Origin: an uncultured Oscillospiraceae bacterium
GTDB lineage: Bacteria > Bacillota > Clostridia > Oscillospirales > Ruminococcaceae
Direction of reading: 5' to 3'
Assembly (NCBI GenBank): GCA_910584715.1
Contig: CAJUAN010000051.1
Coordinates: 1 to 8,425, forward strand
Length of the DNA stretch: 8,425 bases
The stretch's first letter is position 1, and every line of letters begins with the position of its first letter. Shown here one piece after another: positions 1 through 6,597 of the stretch. The notes under the pieces were generated by a model that saw nothing but the letters and a program-made list of their open reading frames with translations, was not told the origin of the DNA and made no database searches. Position numbers and translations under genes: made by a program.

Positions 1-18
1 TGGGGCTCTGCCCCCTTG

Positions 19-67
19 ACCCCCGCAAGCTGTGCTCAGCTTGACCAGCTAATCTCTGGCGGGGTTA
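19..67. repeat. Left arm of terminal inverted repeat
   Basis: This 49-base stretch is repeated in inverse orientation at 8377-8425. Positions 19-55 match the reverse complement of 8389-8425 at all 37 bases, and extension to 67 adds only three mismatches (positions 56, 61 and 64). It contains a 7-bp stem (26-32 with 37-43, four-base loop TGCT). Just outside it, 2-6 and 10-14 form a second small GC-rich hairpin (GGGGC, TCT, GCCCC). Short GC-rich palindromic repeats of this style are scattered between genes in Ruminococcus-like genomes, so a dispersed non-coding repeat is the simplest reading. No coding capacity or transposase adjoins it. Confidence 0.85.
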
Positions 68-143
68 TTACGTTCGTACGTTAAACATAAATTTACACAA
101 CAAAACAAATTCTTACTTTTTCTCGAAAAAAATTTTTATATTC

Positions 144-181
144 TGTAAGATTTGACAATGCTTTTCGTTATATAGTTATAG
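144..181 (+). promoter_or_regulatory. Promoter region of the sigma factor gene
   Basis: TTGACA at 152-157 is a perfect housekeeping -35 hexamer, followed after 18 bases by TTATAG (176-181) as a moderate -10. Overlapping it, TGTAAG (144-149) lies 16 bases before CGTT (166-169), which resembles ECF-type promoters (TGWAAC, 16-17 bases, CGT). That would allow autoregulation by the downstream sigma factor, but the ECF reading is speculative. The surrounding 68-190 stretch is AT-rich and holds no gene that I can see. Confidence 0.5.
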
Positions 182-205
182 AAGATAAAAAAGGGGGAGA
201 AGACC

Positions 206-766
206 TTGACCGATACCGAAATAATCGAACTGTACCGGAAGCGAAGCGAAAACGCCGTAAGGGAATCCGACAGAAAATACGGTGCGTACTGTTTCGCTGT
301 TGCGGACAATATCCTGAACAGCAGGGAGGATTCGGGCGAATGCGTCAACGACACTTGGCTGCACACCTGGAACGTTATTCCGCCCAAATGTCCCGACAGG
401 CTGAAAATGTTTTTCGCCAAAATAACGCGGAACCTCGCTGTTGACAGGCTCCGGCTGAAAAAATCCCAAAAGCGCGGCGGAGGACAGCTTGAAGCCGCTC
501 TTGACGAGTTGGAGGACTGCATTGCGGGCAGAAGCATTGTTGACGAGGCTCTCGACCGAAAGCTTCTGAGCGAGTGCATAGACGCGTTCCTGCGAGAGAT
601 AAAAATGCGGGACAGGCAGTTTTTTCTGCGGAGATATTTTTACACCGAGGCCGTTTCGGACATTGCCTCCCGCTTCGGAGTGAGTGCGAACGCCGTATCG
701 GTGTCGCTTTCCCGCACCCGCGGGAAGCTTAAGGAACGCCTTGAAAAGGAGGGATTTTTTGTATGA
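206..766 (+). CDS. ECF-type RNA polymerase sigma factor
   Basis: A 186-residue sigma-70 family protein of extracytoplasmic function type, which would direct core RNA polymerase to a dedicated stress or envelope regulon. Residues about 10-88 match sigma region 2, including the conserved acidic/aromatic stretch around ECVNDTWLHTWN (45-56) and the basic segment ITRNLAVDRLRLKK (73-86). A variable linker follows (about 88-117). Residues about 118-180 match region 4, with a helix-turn-helix at SDIASRFGVSANAVSVSLSR (151-170). Length and two-domain order are normal for ECF factors. The start is a TTG, chosen because AGGGGGAG (192-199) sits about six bases upstream and no better start with a binding site exists. 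The stop overlaps the next gene's start (ATGA, 763-766), so the pair is translationally coupled, as is usual for sigma/anti-sigma pairs. The exact ECF subgroup and target promoter cannot be told from the sequence. Confidence 0.93.
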   Translation: MTDTEIIELYRKRSENAVRESDRKYGAYCFAVADNILNSREDSGECVNDTWLHTWNVIPPKCPDRLKMFFAKITRNLAVDRLRLKKSQKRGGGQLEAALDELEDCIAGRSIVDEALDRKLLSECIDAFLREIKMRDRQFFLRRYFYTEAVSDIASRFGVSANAVSVSLSRTRGKLKERLEKEGFFV

Positions 767-1986
767 CCGCATTTGATATTTATTCAGCCATAGGAGATGT
801 GAGCGAGGATATTCTGGAGGAGAGCGAGACCGCGCCCAAGAAAAATATTATTAGGATAATGCCCGTGCTTGCGGCTGCCGCCTGCTTTGCTGTGCTTGCT
901 GTAGGACTTAACCGCACCCTGCGGAACGATGGCATAGAGGAGTATTCACCCGAAGCATATCCCACTGTCGGATCCGATGAAGCGGCTGCCGAATTGGAAA
1001 CCGGCGCTATTGTAACGGAGAGCGGGGACGTCGTATACTATACCTCGGCGCAGTCGCTGCTGACCGCTCCCGTATCTCCGGGCGAAACGACGACGTATTA
1101 TGTTCCCGGGCAACCGTCTTCGGAGTATACGGGCGGGGCGGAGACAACCGAAATGTTTACGGAGCCGTACCCATATGATGACAGTACCCCTCAGACAGCC
1201 GCGGAGACGGAGCCTTTCGACCCGAACACGACCGTTGCCGCCTCCGACGCTGAACCTGACGATGAGGCGGAGACGGCTTTAGTTCCGAAATGGGCGGATA
1301 TGTCCGATATGGAGAGATACATTTACTTGGAATACAACGGGAACGAGTACAGCATAACCATGGATAAATTTGACGAAAGCGAGCTGACCTTTCTGCAAAA
1401 CGGCAGGCTGTACGGCTTTGACGAAGAACATGACGAAGACTGCGTAGGACCTGTAAGGCGCGATAAACGATGCGCGTTTTACAAAATAAAAAATGTAAAC
1501 GAAAACTATATGATAGCCGCGCTTACCGCAGACGGAAACTACACGGCTTTCAGAAATTCCCGATACCGTCCCGACACGCTGGGAAGCTATCTTGAGGACA
1601 TTGATTTTTCCAACCGCTGTAAGCTTACAACGATACGTTCGAAAACCTATATTCCGATTGGCAATGAATTGCAAACGCAGTATTTTGAGTATCACCTGCC
1701 CGGTCTTCAGCAGGCTGTGGAAAAGCTTCTTGCGGAAAATTCGGGAGCTGTACCCGAAATAAATCCTCCGCCCGTATCGGACATATATCTTATTATCTGC
1801 GGAGATGATACTTTCCCGACGGTGCGGATAAGCGAGGACGGCTATGTCGGAGTGCTGGGAAAATATTTTAAGATTGGCGAAGACAAGACCGAAAGCTTTA
1901 TGGCGTACATCGAGGAAAACGCAGTGAAAACCGAGTATGATCCCCGCGCGGGAGCCGACACGAACGAACCGATGATACCGGAATAA
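763..1986 (+). CDS. Single-pass membrane protein, probable anti-sigma factor
   Basis: A 407-residue protein with no family I can name firmly. Three parts are visible. The first is a short cytoplasmic segment (1-29) with the motif AIGDVSEDILEESE (9-22). Next is one hydrophobic helix (about 30-50, alanine-rich) flanked by KK and R residues inside. The rest lies outside: a linker rich in Thr, Glu, Ser and Pro (about 58-175), then a probable globular domain (about 178-390), with few cysteines. The short N-terminal tail before a transmembrane helix, and the 4-base overlap with the ECF sigma gene, fit an anti-sigma factor that holds the sigma at the membrane and senses through its outer domain. That role is inferred from context and architecture. 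No zinc-binding HxxxCxxC motif of the common ZAS anti-sigma fold is present, so the sigma-binding tail would be of another type. A hairpin terminator follows directly. Confidence 0.75.
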   Translation: MTAFDIYSAIGDVSEDILEESETAPKKNIIRIMPVLAAAACFAVLAVGLNRTLRNDGIEEYSPEAYPTVGSDEAAAELETGAIVTESGDVVYYTSAQSLLTAPVSPGETTTYYVPGQPSSEYTGGAETTEMFTEPYPYDDSTPQTAAETEPFDPNTTVAASDAEPDDEAETALVPKWADMSDMERYIYLEYNGNEYSITMDKFDESELTFLQNGRLYGFDEEHDEDCVGPVRRDKRCAFYKIKNVNENYMIAALTADGNYTAFRNSRYRPDTLGSYLEDIDFSNRCKLTTIRSKTYIPIGNELQTQYFEYHLPGLQQAVEKLLAENSGAVPEINPPPVSDIYLIICGDDTFPTVRISEDGYVGVLGKYFKIGEDKTESFMAYIEENAVKTEYDPRAGADTNEPMIPE

Positions 1987-1997
1987 TTTGAATTTTT

Positions 1998-2022
1998 AAA
2001 GGACGGGTTTTTCCCGTCCTTT
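1998..2022 (+). terminator. Hairpin terminator after the sigma/anti-sigma operon
   Basis: A perfect 10-bp stem (1998-2007 with 2013-2022) around a five-T loop starts 12 bases after the stop codon of the membrane protein gene. The downstream arm ends in TTT and is followed by GCCGTTTATG, so the T-tract is short. It should work as an intrinsic terminator, perhaps an imperfect one. Confidence 0.75.
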
Positions 2023-2050
2023 GCCGTTTATGAATTTTTCCGTCCCCCTA

Positions 2051-2079
2051 TTGCCAAAACGCGGTTTTTGCTGTATCAT
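2051..2079 (+). promoter_or_regulatory. Predicted promoter of hisA
   Basis: TTGCCA (2051-2056) and TATCAT (2074-2079) are spaced by 17 bases, each one or two changes from the housekeeping consensus. The preceding terminator and the distance to the ATG at 2120 support independent transcription of hisA. No attenuator, leader peptide rich in His codons or riboswitch fold is apparent in the short leader. Confidence 0.5.
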
Positions 2080-2119
2080 TATAGATAACATAGATAACGA
2101 TGAAAACGGAGGAAACGCT

Positions 2120-2884
2120 ATGAAATTCAGACCCTGCATAGATATACACAACGGAAAGGTAAAGCAGATAGTGGGAGGAAGCCTTGCGGACGCGGACAAT
2201 GCGGCGCGGGAAAACTTTGTCTCCGACAAGGACGCGGCTTTTTACGCGGAGCTGTACAAGGCAAGGGGGCTGCGGGGAGGGCACGTTATTATCCTCAATC
2301 CGCAGGGCTCGGAGCACTACGGCGCAGACCTTGAACAGGCTTATGCGGCTTTGGCGGCGTACCCCGGGGGACTCCAGGTCGGCGGCGGCATAAACGCCGA
2401 AAATGCCGCAGGTTTTCTTGAAAGGGGAGCGTCCCATGTAATCGTCACGTCCTATGTTTTTCGTGACGGACAGGTTGATTTTGACAGGCTGAAAAAGCTT
2501 TCCTCTGCCGTGGGAAATGAACGTCTTGTTCTTGACCTTTCCTGCCGTAAACGTGACGGCGGTTACTTTATCGTAACCGACCGCTGGCAGAAGTTTACGG
2601 ACGTTAAGCTGTCCCCCGAGACAATGGATATGTTGGGGGAATACTGCGCAGAGTTCCTTGTACACGCGGTTGACGCGGAGGGAAAGGCACGCGGCGTTGA
2701 GCGTCCCCTTGCGGAAATGCTTGGGAAGAGGGGCGGTCTGCCGGTCACATATGCGGGAGGGATAGGCTCCATGAGCGACTTAGAGGTACTTAAACAGTGC
2801 GGGGGACTGGACTTTACCGTGGGAAGCGCACTTGATATTTTCGGCGGCAGCCTTGACTTTGAGGAGATTTGCAGGTACAGATAG
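2120..2884 (+). CDS. hisA: HisA, phosphoribosylformimino-AICAR isomerase, eukaryotic type
   Basis: A 254-residue (beta/alpha)8 isomerase that opens the ribose ring of ProFAR to PRFAR, the fourth step of histidine synthesis, in the cytosol. The opening MKFRPCIDIHNGKVKQIVGG resembles yeast HIS6 and plant HisA far more than the usual bacterial form. VLDLSCRK (137-144) is another eukaryotic-type signature. Likely catalytic acids are Asp8 and Asp139. Phosphate-binding glycine motifs are GGG (88-90) and AGGIGS (212-217). The ATG at 2120 was chosen over in-frame codons upstream because the family begins here and GGAGG (2108-2112) lies seven bases before it. The gene stands alone, with no other his gene in the window. 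It ends in a region shared with a convergent gene. HisF is excluded by the N-terminus and the motifs above. Confidence 0.93.
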   Translation: MKFRPCIDIHNGKVKQIVGGSLADADNAARENFVSDKDAAFYAELYKARGLRGGHVIILNPQGSEHYGADLEQAYAALAAYPGGLQVGGGINAENAAGFLERGASHVIVTSYVFRDGQVDFDRLKKLSSAVGNERLVLDLSCRKRDGGYFIVTDRWQKFTDVKLSPETMDMLGEYCAEFLVHAVDAEGKARGVERPLAEMLGKRGGLPVTYAGGIGSMSDLEVLKQCGGLDFTVGSALDIFGGSLDFEEICRYR

Positions 2885-2912
2885 AACAGCAGCGTGCGCG
2901 TATTGATAATTC

Positions 2913-2942
2913 AACGGCTCTCCGCCTGTGCGAAGAGCCGTT
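2913..2942 (+). terminator. Terminator between convergent hisA and the CNNM gene
   Basis: A 9-bp perfect stem (2913-2921 with 2934-2942), plus a 3-bp inner stem (2923-2925 with 2930-2932), lies between two converging stop codons. On the plus strand the stem runs into TTTT (2941-2944), a short T-tract. On the minus strand no clear T-tract follows, so it is best for hisA and possibly weaker for the gene on the other strand. Confidence 0.75.
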
Positions 2943-2948
2943 TTGGTA

Positions 2949-4205
2949 TTATTCCTCGTTATTTTCCTTTGGCATATCTATTTTTATGCCCACCTTTGAT
3001 ACGGATTGTTCGTCCGATTCAAGCACTGTTACTGTGAATATACCGTTTGTTATTGAAGCGTCCGTTTCGGGTATCCGTCCGAAAAGCTCCATTACCCAGC
3101 CTCCCACGGTGTTGCTGTCGGTCTCGATAAGATTTTCGGGAAGCTCCAGCTTTTCCAGCAGGTCGCTGATATTCATGTCGGCCTGCACATCGTAGACGTT
3201 TTCCGCAACCTCCACAACGCTGTCAACTATCTCGTCGTTTTCGTCGTATATCTCGCCAACAAGCTCCTCAATGATGTCCTCCATTGTGACTATGCCGCTT
3301 GTTCCGCCGTACTGATCCTTGACTATCGCCATGTGTATTTTGGTGCGCTGCATATCGTACAGCACCTCCGAAATAAGCTTCATTTCGGAAACATACAAGG
3401 CTTTCTGGATTATTCCCTCAATATTTGACGGCTTGCCCTCCTGATCCATTATCAGCGCAAAGAAGTCCTTTTCGTTGATAAGACCGATAATATTGTCCAC
3501 CGATTTGTCGTAAACGGGAAGTCTTGTGTACCTGTCGCGTATGAAAATTTCCTTGATCTTTTCAATATCCTCGCCCCGTTCTACCGCAACGACCTTAACG
3601 CGGGGGAGAAGTATCTGTTCAACGGTAGTCTCGTCAAATTCCAGCGCGGAGCGGACAAGGTCGCTTTCCTGCTCTTCAAGGACTCCCTGATCCTCGATCT
3701 CGTCTATGATATATTTAAGCTCGTCCTCGGTAAAGTTCGGGGAATTGTCAGACTTTGACAGCTTTGAGACCGCTTTCTGAAGGAACATGAATATTGCGGA
3801 TATTGGGGTAAATATCCACATGATACCGCCAAGAAGTCCCGCAAAAGCGAGAGCGCATTTTTCGGCGTTCTGCTTGGCGAAGGATTTAGGCATTATTTCG
3901 CCGAAAATGAGCACCAGAACGGTCATTACCGCCGTGGACACCGCCACGCCGGCAGCTCCGAAAAGCTCCGTAAAAATGATCGTGCCCAGCGACGACGACA
4001 GGATATTTACGATATTGTTTCCCACCAGTATAGTGGTCAGGGCCTTGTCGAAGTTTTCCGCGATCTTAAGGGCGCGGGCGGCTTTTTTGCTGCCGTTGGC
4101 GGCGTCGTGCTTTAGGCGTATCTTGTTCACCGACGAAAACGCCGTCTCCATTGAGGAAAACAGAGCCGACATGACCAGCAGCAGCGCGATTATTATGTAC
4201 TTCAC
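2949..4205 (-). CDS. CNNM/CorC family membrane protein with CBS pair
   Basis: A 418-residue protein of the family once called hemolysin-related (DUF21, CBS, CorC_HlyC), which includes bacterial CorB and MpfA and animal CNNM proteins linked to Mg2+ or other divalent cation export. Residues 1-about 150 are the membrane DUF21 part. It has a first helix with SALFSSMETAFSSVNKIRLK (13-32), the conserved GNNIVNIL (62-69), and GEIMPKSFAKQ (102-112). A CBS pair spans about 200-320, with RDRYTRLPVYD (223-233), DQYGGTSGIVTMEDIIEELV (297-316) and GEIYDE (317-322). A C-terminal CorC_HlyC domain spans about 335-415. The GTG start is chosen because the family begins at this hydrophobic helix. The ATG at 4256 has no binding site and lies upstream of the expected transcription start. 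Spacing from GGAAAGG (4227-4221) to the GTG is a long 15 bases. The substrate is not shown by the sequence. Confidence 0.9.
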   Translation of the reverse strand: MKYIIIALLLVMSALFSSMETAFSSVNKIRLKHDAANGSKKAARALKIAENFDKALTTILVGNNIVNILSSSLGTIIFTELFGAAGVAVSTAVMTVLVLIFGEIMPKSFAKQNAEKCALAFAGLLGGIMWIFTPISAIFMFLQKAVSKLSKSDNSPNFTEDELKYIIDEIEDQGVLEEQESDLVRSALEFDETTVEQILLPRVKVVAVERGEDIEKIKEIFIRDRYTRLPVYDKSVDNIIGLINEKDFFALIMDQEGKPSNIEGIIQKALYVSEMKLISEVLYDMQRTKIHMAIVKDQYGGTSGIVTMEDIIEELVGEIYDENDEIVDSVVEVAENVYDVQADMNISDLLEKLELPENLIETDSNTVGGWVMELFGRIPETDASITNGIFTVTVLESDEQSVSKVGIKIDMPKENNEE

Positions 4206-4219
4206 AGTAGTTCTACCAT
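4202..4219 (-). other. Possible five-codon leader frame (MVELL)
   Basis: On the minus strand, ATG at 4219-4217 opens a frame of five codons ending in TGA at 4204-4202. The end overlaps the GTG start of the CNNM gene as GTGA. AGGA (4228-4225) lies five bases before this ATG, a better spacing than it has to the GTG. This could feed ribosomes to the GTG by reinitiation, or it could be chance. Confidence 0.3.
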
Positions 4220-4246
4220 GCCTTTCCTGATGTAATAATATCCTAT

Positions 4247-4275
4247 ATAATAACATACTTGCCGTAAATTTGCAA
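4247..4275 (-). promoter_or_regulatory. Predicted promoter of the CNNM gene
   Basis: Read on the minus strand, TTGCAA (4275-4270) and TATTAT (4252-4247) are separated by exactly 17 bases. Transcription would begin near 4240, giving a leader of about 35 bases before the GTG at 4205. That leaves no room for a Mg2+-sensing riboswitch on this transcript. Confidence 0.55.
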
Positions 4276-4348
4276 GTCCTTTTTTGCGCCGATTTTCCTT
4301 AAATATTCGAAAAATTTTACAATAGTTAATGATTTTTGCAAAAATGTG

Positions 4349-4357
4349 TGCTATAAT
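4349..4357 (+). promoter_or_regulatory. Extended -10 promoter of the gtrA-ABC operon
   Basis: TGCTATAAT is a perfect extended -10 element. No good -35 hexamer sits 16-18 bases upstream; the nearby TTGCAA (4336-4341) is only ten bases away. Transcription would start near 4364, before GGAGG at 4381-4385. The weak -35 leaves open dependence on an activator. The 4206-4397 gap is otherwise AT-rich and holds only this and the opposing promoter. Confidence 0.6.
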
Positions 4358-4397
4358 ACTGACGTATATACAATTTTCACGGAGGTATTCATTTTCG

Positions 4398-4868
4398 GTG
4401 GACAAAATCATAAGTAAAATACTATCTGTTTTTCCCCGGAAAATACAGGATTTTTACAGACGGCACGAAAGCGCGCTGCTGTATATAATAGTCGGCGGAA
4501 TGACCACCGCTGTATCGGTGATAGCCCAGTATATCCCCGCCTATATGGGACTTCCCACCGAGGCGAACACTACCATAAGCTGGATATGCGCCGTGACGTT
4601 TGCGTTTTTTGCAAACAAGGTGTGGGTCTTCAAAAACAGGGAGAACACGGGAAAGGACTGGATAAGCCAGGCAGCGGCTTTTTACGGAGCCCGTGCGGTA
4701 ACTTACTTTATGGAGCTTGGCTTCATGAGCCTGACCGTGCGCGTGCTGCACCAAAACGAGTATGTTATGAAGCTGATTGCACAGATATTTATCCTTGTTA
4801 TAAACTATCTTTTCAGCAAGCTTTTTATTTTCAGAAAAAAATCCAAGGGGGACGCCGAAGATGTTTAA
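4398..4868 (+). CDS. GtrA family four-helix membrane protein
   Basis: A 156-residue integral membrane protein of the GtrA family, whose members help move polyprenyl-phosphate-linked sugars across the membrane for O-antigen or wall polymer glycosylation. It has about four transmembrane helices: about 27-47 (YIIVGGMTTAVSVIAQYI), 58-77 with the family-typical FFANKVWVFKN (70-80), 93-115, and 124-145 with LVINYLFSKLFIF (133-145). A basic tail follows. The GTG start follows GGAGG (4381-4385) by a slightly long 12 bases; no better in-frame start is present. The stop overlaps the first ABC gene by eight bases (4861-4868), so the three genes form one coupled operon. No glycosyltransferase gene, the common GtrA partner, is in view. 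Its link to the ABC pair is therefore from position only, and its substrate is unknown. Confidence 0.88.
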   Translation: MDKIISKILSVFPRKIQDFYRRHESALLYIIVGGMTTAVSVIAQYIPAYMGLPTEANTTISWICAVTFAFFANKVWVFKNRENTGKDWISQAAAFYGARAVTYFMELGFMSLTVRVLHQNEYVMKLIAQIFILVINYLFSKLFIFRKKSKGDAEDV

Positions 4869-6597
4869 ACTTGCCAAAAAATATCTGGGGGACTTCAAGA
4901 AAGAGCTTATAGTAGGTCCCGCAGCAAAGCTTACGGAAGCTATATTTGAGCTTATCGTCCCGCTTATCATGGCGGACATTATCGACGTGGGAATAAACGG
5001 CGGCGCGGGAAAGCCCTACATCTACCGCATGGGAGGCATTATGATACTCATGGGCGCGCTGGGACTCTGCTGCGCGCTGGTGTGTCAGTACCTTGCTTCG
5101 AGAGCCTCCCAGGGCGTGGGAACGGTAGTAAGGAACGATCTGTTCAGGCACATCGGCTCTCTTTCCCACGCGGAGCTTGACAGGTTCGGAACGCCGTCCC
5201 TGATAACCAGAGTTACAAACGATGTGAACCAAGTCCAGAGCGCGGTGGCAATGCTTATCAGACTGGTCGTACGCGCGCCCTTTCTCGTTATCGGAGCAGC
5301 TGTTATGGCTATGACAATAGACCTTAAGCTGTCCCTTGTTTTCCTTGCGGTAATGCCGTTAGTGGCGGCGGTGCTGTACTTTATCATGTTCCGTTCCGTT
5401 CCTCTCTACCGTGTAATTCAGAAAAAGCTTGACAAGATAAGCCTAATTACCCGCGAAAGCCTTTCGGGAGCAAGAGTTATCCGCGCGTTTTCGGGAGAAG
5501 CCGCCGAGGAGAAGCGTTTCAGGGAGGCAAACGACGATTTTGCCGATACCTCTATGCGTGTGGGACGGCTCTCTGCTCTGCTGAATCCGCTGACCTACGC
5601 GATCATGAACCTTGCTATCGCGGCTATCGTGTGGTTTGGTGGCTTCCGCGTTGACAGCGGCGCGCTTACGCAGGGACAGGTAATCGCTTTTGTAAACTAC
5701 ATGACCCAGATTTCCCTCGCTCTTGTGGTTGTGGCTAACCTTGTGGTACTGTTTACCAAGGCGGCGGCAAGCTCCGCACGCATCAACGAGGTGTTTGAGA
5801 CCGAGCCGTCAATAAAGGACGGGTCTGGAGCCGCAGTCTCCGCAAAGGCTCCGGTTATAGAATTTAAGGACGTTTCTTTTTCCTACAGCGAGGGGGGAGA
5901 CAACGCTCTGGAGAATATTACCTTTACCGTTTGCCGCGGCGAGACCGTTGGTATAATCGGCGGTACGGGTTCGGGCAAATCCACGCTGGTAAGCCTTATT
6001 CCCCGCTTTTATGACGCTGAAAAGGGCAGCGTGCTGATAAACGGCGCGGACGTCAAGTCCTACGGGCTGAAAGAATTAAGAAAGAAGATAGGCTTTGTAC
6101 CCCAAAAGGCAATGCTGTTTTCGGGTACTATTGCTGAAAATCTCCGCTGGGGCAATGAAAACGCCTCCGACGAGCAGCTTCAAAAAGCCGCGGAGACCGC
6201 TCAGGCAAAGGAATTTATAGACAAAATGCCCGACGGCTTCAATACTCACATAAATCAAGGCGGGCGCAATCTTTCGGGCGGTCAGAAGCAGCGTCTCACC
6301 ATTGCCCGCGCACTTACGGGAAGTCCCGAGATACTTATTCTGGACGACAGCGCCTCCGCGCTGGACTTTGCAACGGACGCGGCTCTGCGAAAGGCTATCG
6401 CAAAGGATACTCAAAATATGACGGTGCTTATCGTGTCCCAGAGGGCGACGTCTATCCGTCACGCGGATAAAATAATAGTTCTGGACGACGGCGAAGCAGT
6501 AGGCATAGGCACTCACAGCGAGCTGCTGGAAAGCTGTCCGGTGTACCGCGAGATAGTTATGTCACAGGAAAGCAAGGGAGGCGCGTCAAATGGCTAA
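4861..6597 (+). CDS. ABC exporter half-transporter with degenerate ATP site
   Basis: A 578-residue type IV (MsbA-like) ABC half-transporter with a six-helix membrane domain (about 15-300) followed by the ATPase domain (about 332-578). Seen motifs are Walker A GGTGSGKS (367-374), Q-loop Gln415, a consensus signature LSGGQ (471-475), Walker B ILILDD (491-496) and D-loop SALD (499-502). Two key residues are changed: the catalytic glutamate is Asp496, and the switch histidine is Gln527 (VSQR). These are known marks of the degenerate subunit in heterodimeric exporters such as TM287 or LmrC/BmrC types. The partner is the next gene, overlapped by eight bases. A binding site AAGGGGG (4845-4851) lies nine bases before the ATG. 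It probably pumps drugs, lipids or peptides outward; the substrate cannot be read from the sequence. Confidence 0.95.
   Translation: MFKLAKKYLGDFKKELIVGPAAKLTEAIFELIVPLIMADIIDVGINGGAGKPYIYRMGGIMILMGALGLCCALVCQYLASRASQGVGTVVRNDLFRHIGSLSHAELDRFGTPSLITRVTNDVNQVQSAVAMLIRLVVRAPFLVIGAAVMAMTIDLKLSLVFLAVMPLVAAVLYFIMFRSVPLYRVIQKKLDKISLITRESLSGARVIRAFSGEAAEEKRFREANDDFADTSMRVGRLSALLNPLTYAIMNLAIAAIVWFGGFRVDSGALTQGQVIAFVNYMTQISLALVVVANLVVLFTKAAASSARINEVFETEPSIKDGSGAAVSAKAPVIEFKDVSFSYSEGGDNALENITFTVCRGETVGIIGGTGSGKSTLVSLIPRFYDAEKGSVLINGADVKSYGLKELRKKIGFVPQKAMLFSGTIAENLRWGNENASDEQLQKAAETAQAKEFIDKMPDGFNTHINQGGRNLSGGQKQRLTIARALTGSPEILILDDSASALDFATDAALRKAIAKDTQNMTVLIVSQRATSIRHADKIIVLDDGEAVGIGTHSELLESCPVYREIVMSQESKGGASNG

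Noticed and set aside
70..81. Small repeat ACGT-TCGT-ACGT as an operator
   Set aside because: The half-sites are only four bases and self-palindromic, so they are expected by chance and have no second copy that I noticed.
176..772. Long open frame on the minus strand opposite the sigma factor gene
   Set aside because: It mirrors a well-supported sigma factor gene in codon phase, has no recognisable protein family and no convincing ribosome site. Similar antisense frames opposite hisA, gtrA and the ABC genes were dropped for the same reason.
2021..2119. A 33-residue N-terminal extension of HisA
   Set aside because: It overlaps the terminator and predicted promoter, is not found in the family, and the ATG at 2120 has a strong ribosome site and the conserved N-terminus.
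4206..4256. Start of the CNNM gene at the ATG at 4256
   Set aside because: There is no ribosome site before it, the extra residues are not like the family, and it lies upstream of the predicted transcription start near 4240.
4261..4330. Mg2+ riboswitch or other structured RNA upstream of the CNNM gene
   Set aside because: The predicted leader of the transcript is only about 35 bases, and the AT-rich stretch before it shows no stable fold or terminator hairpin.
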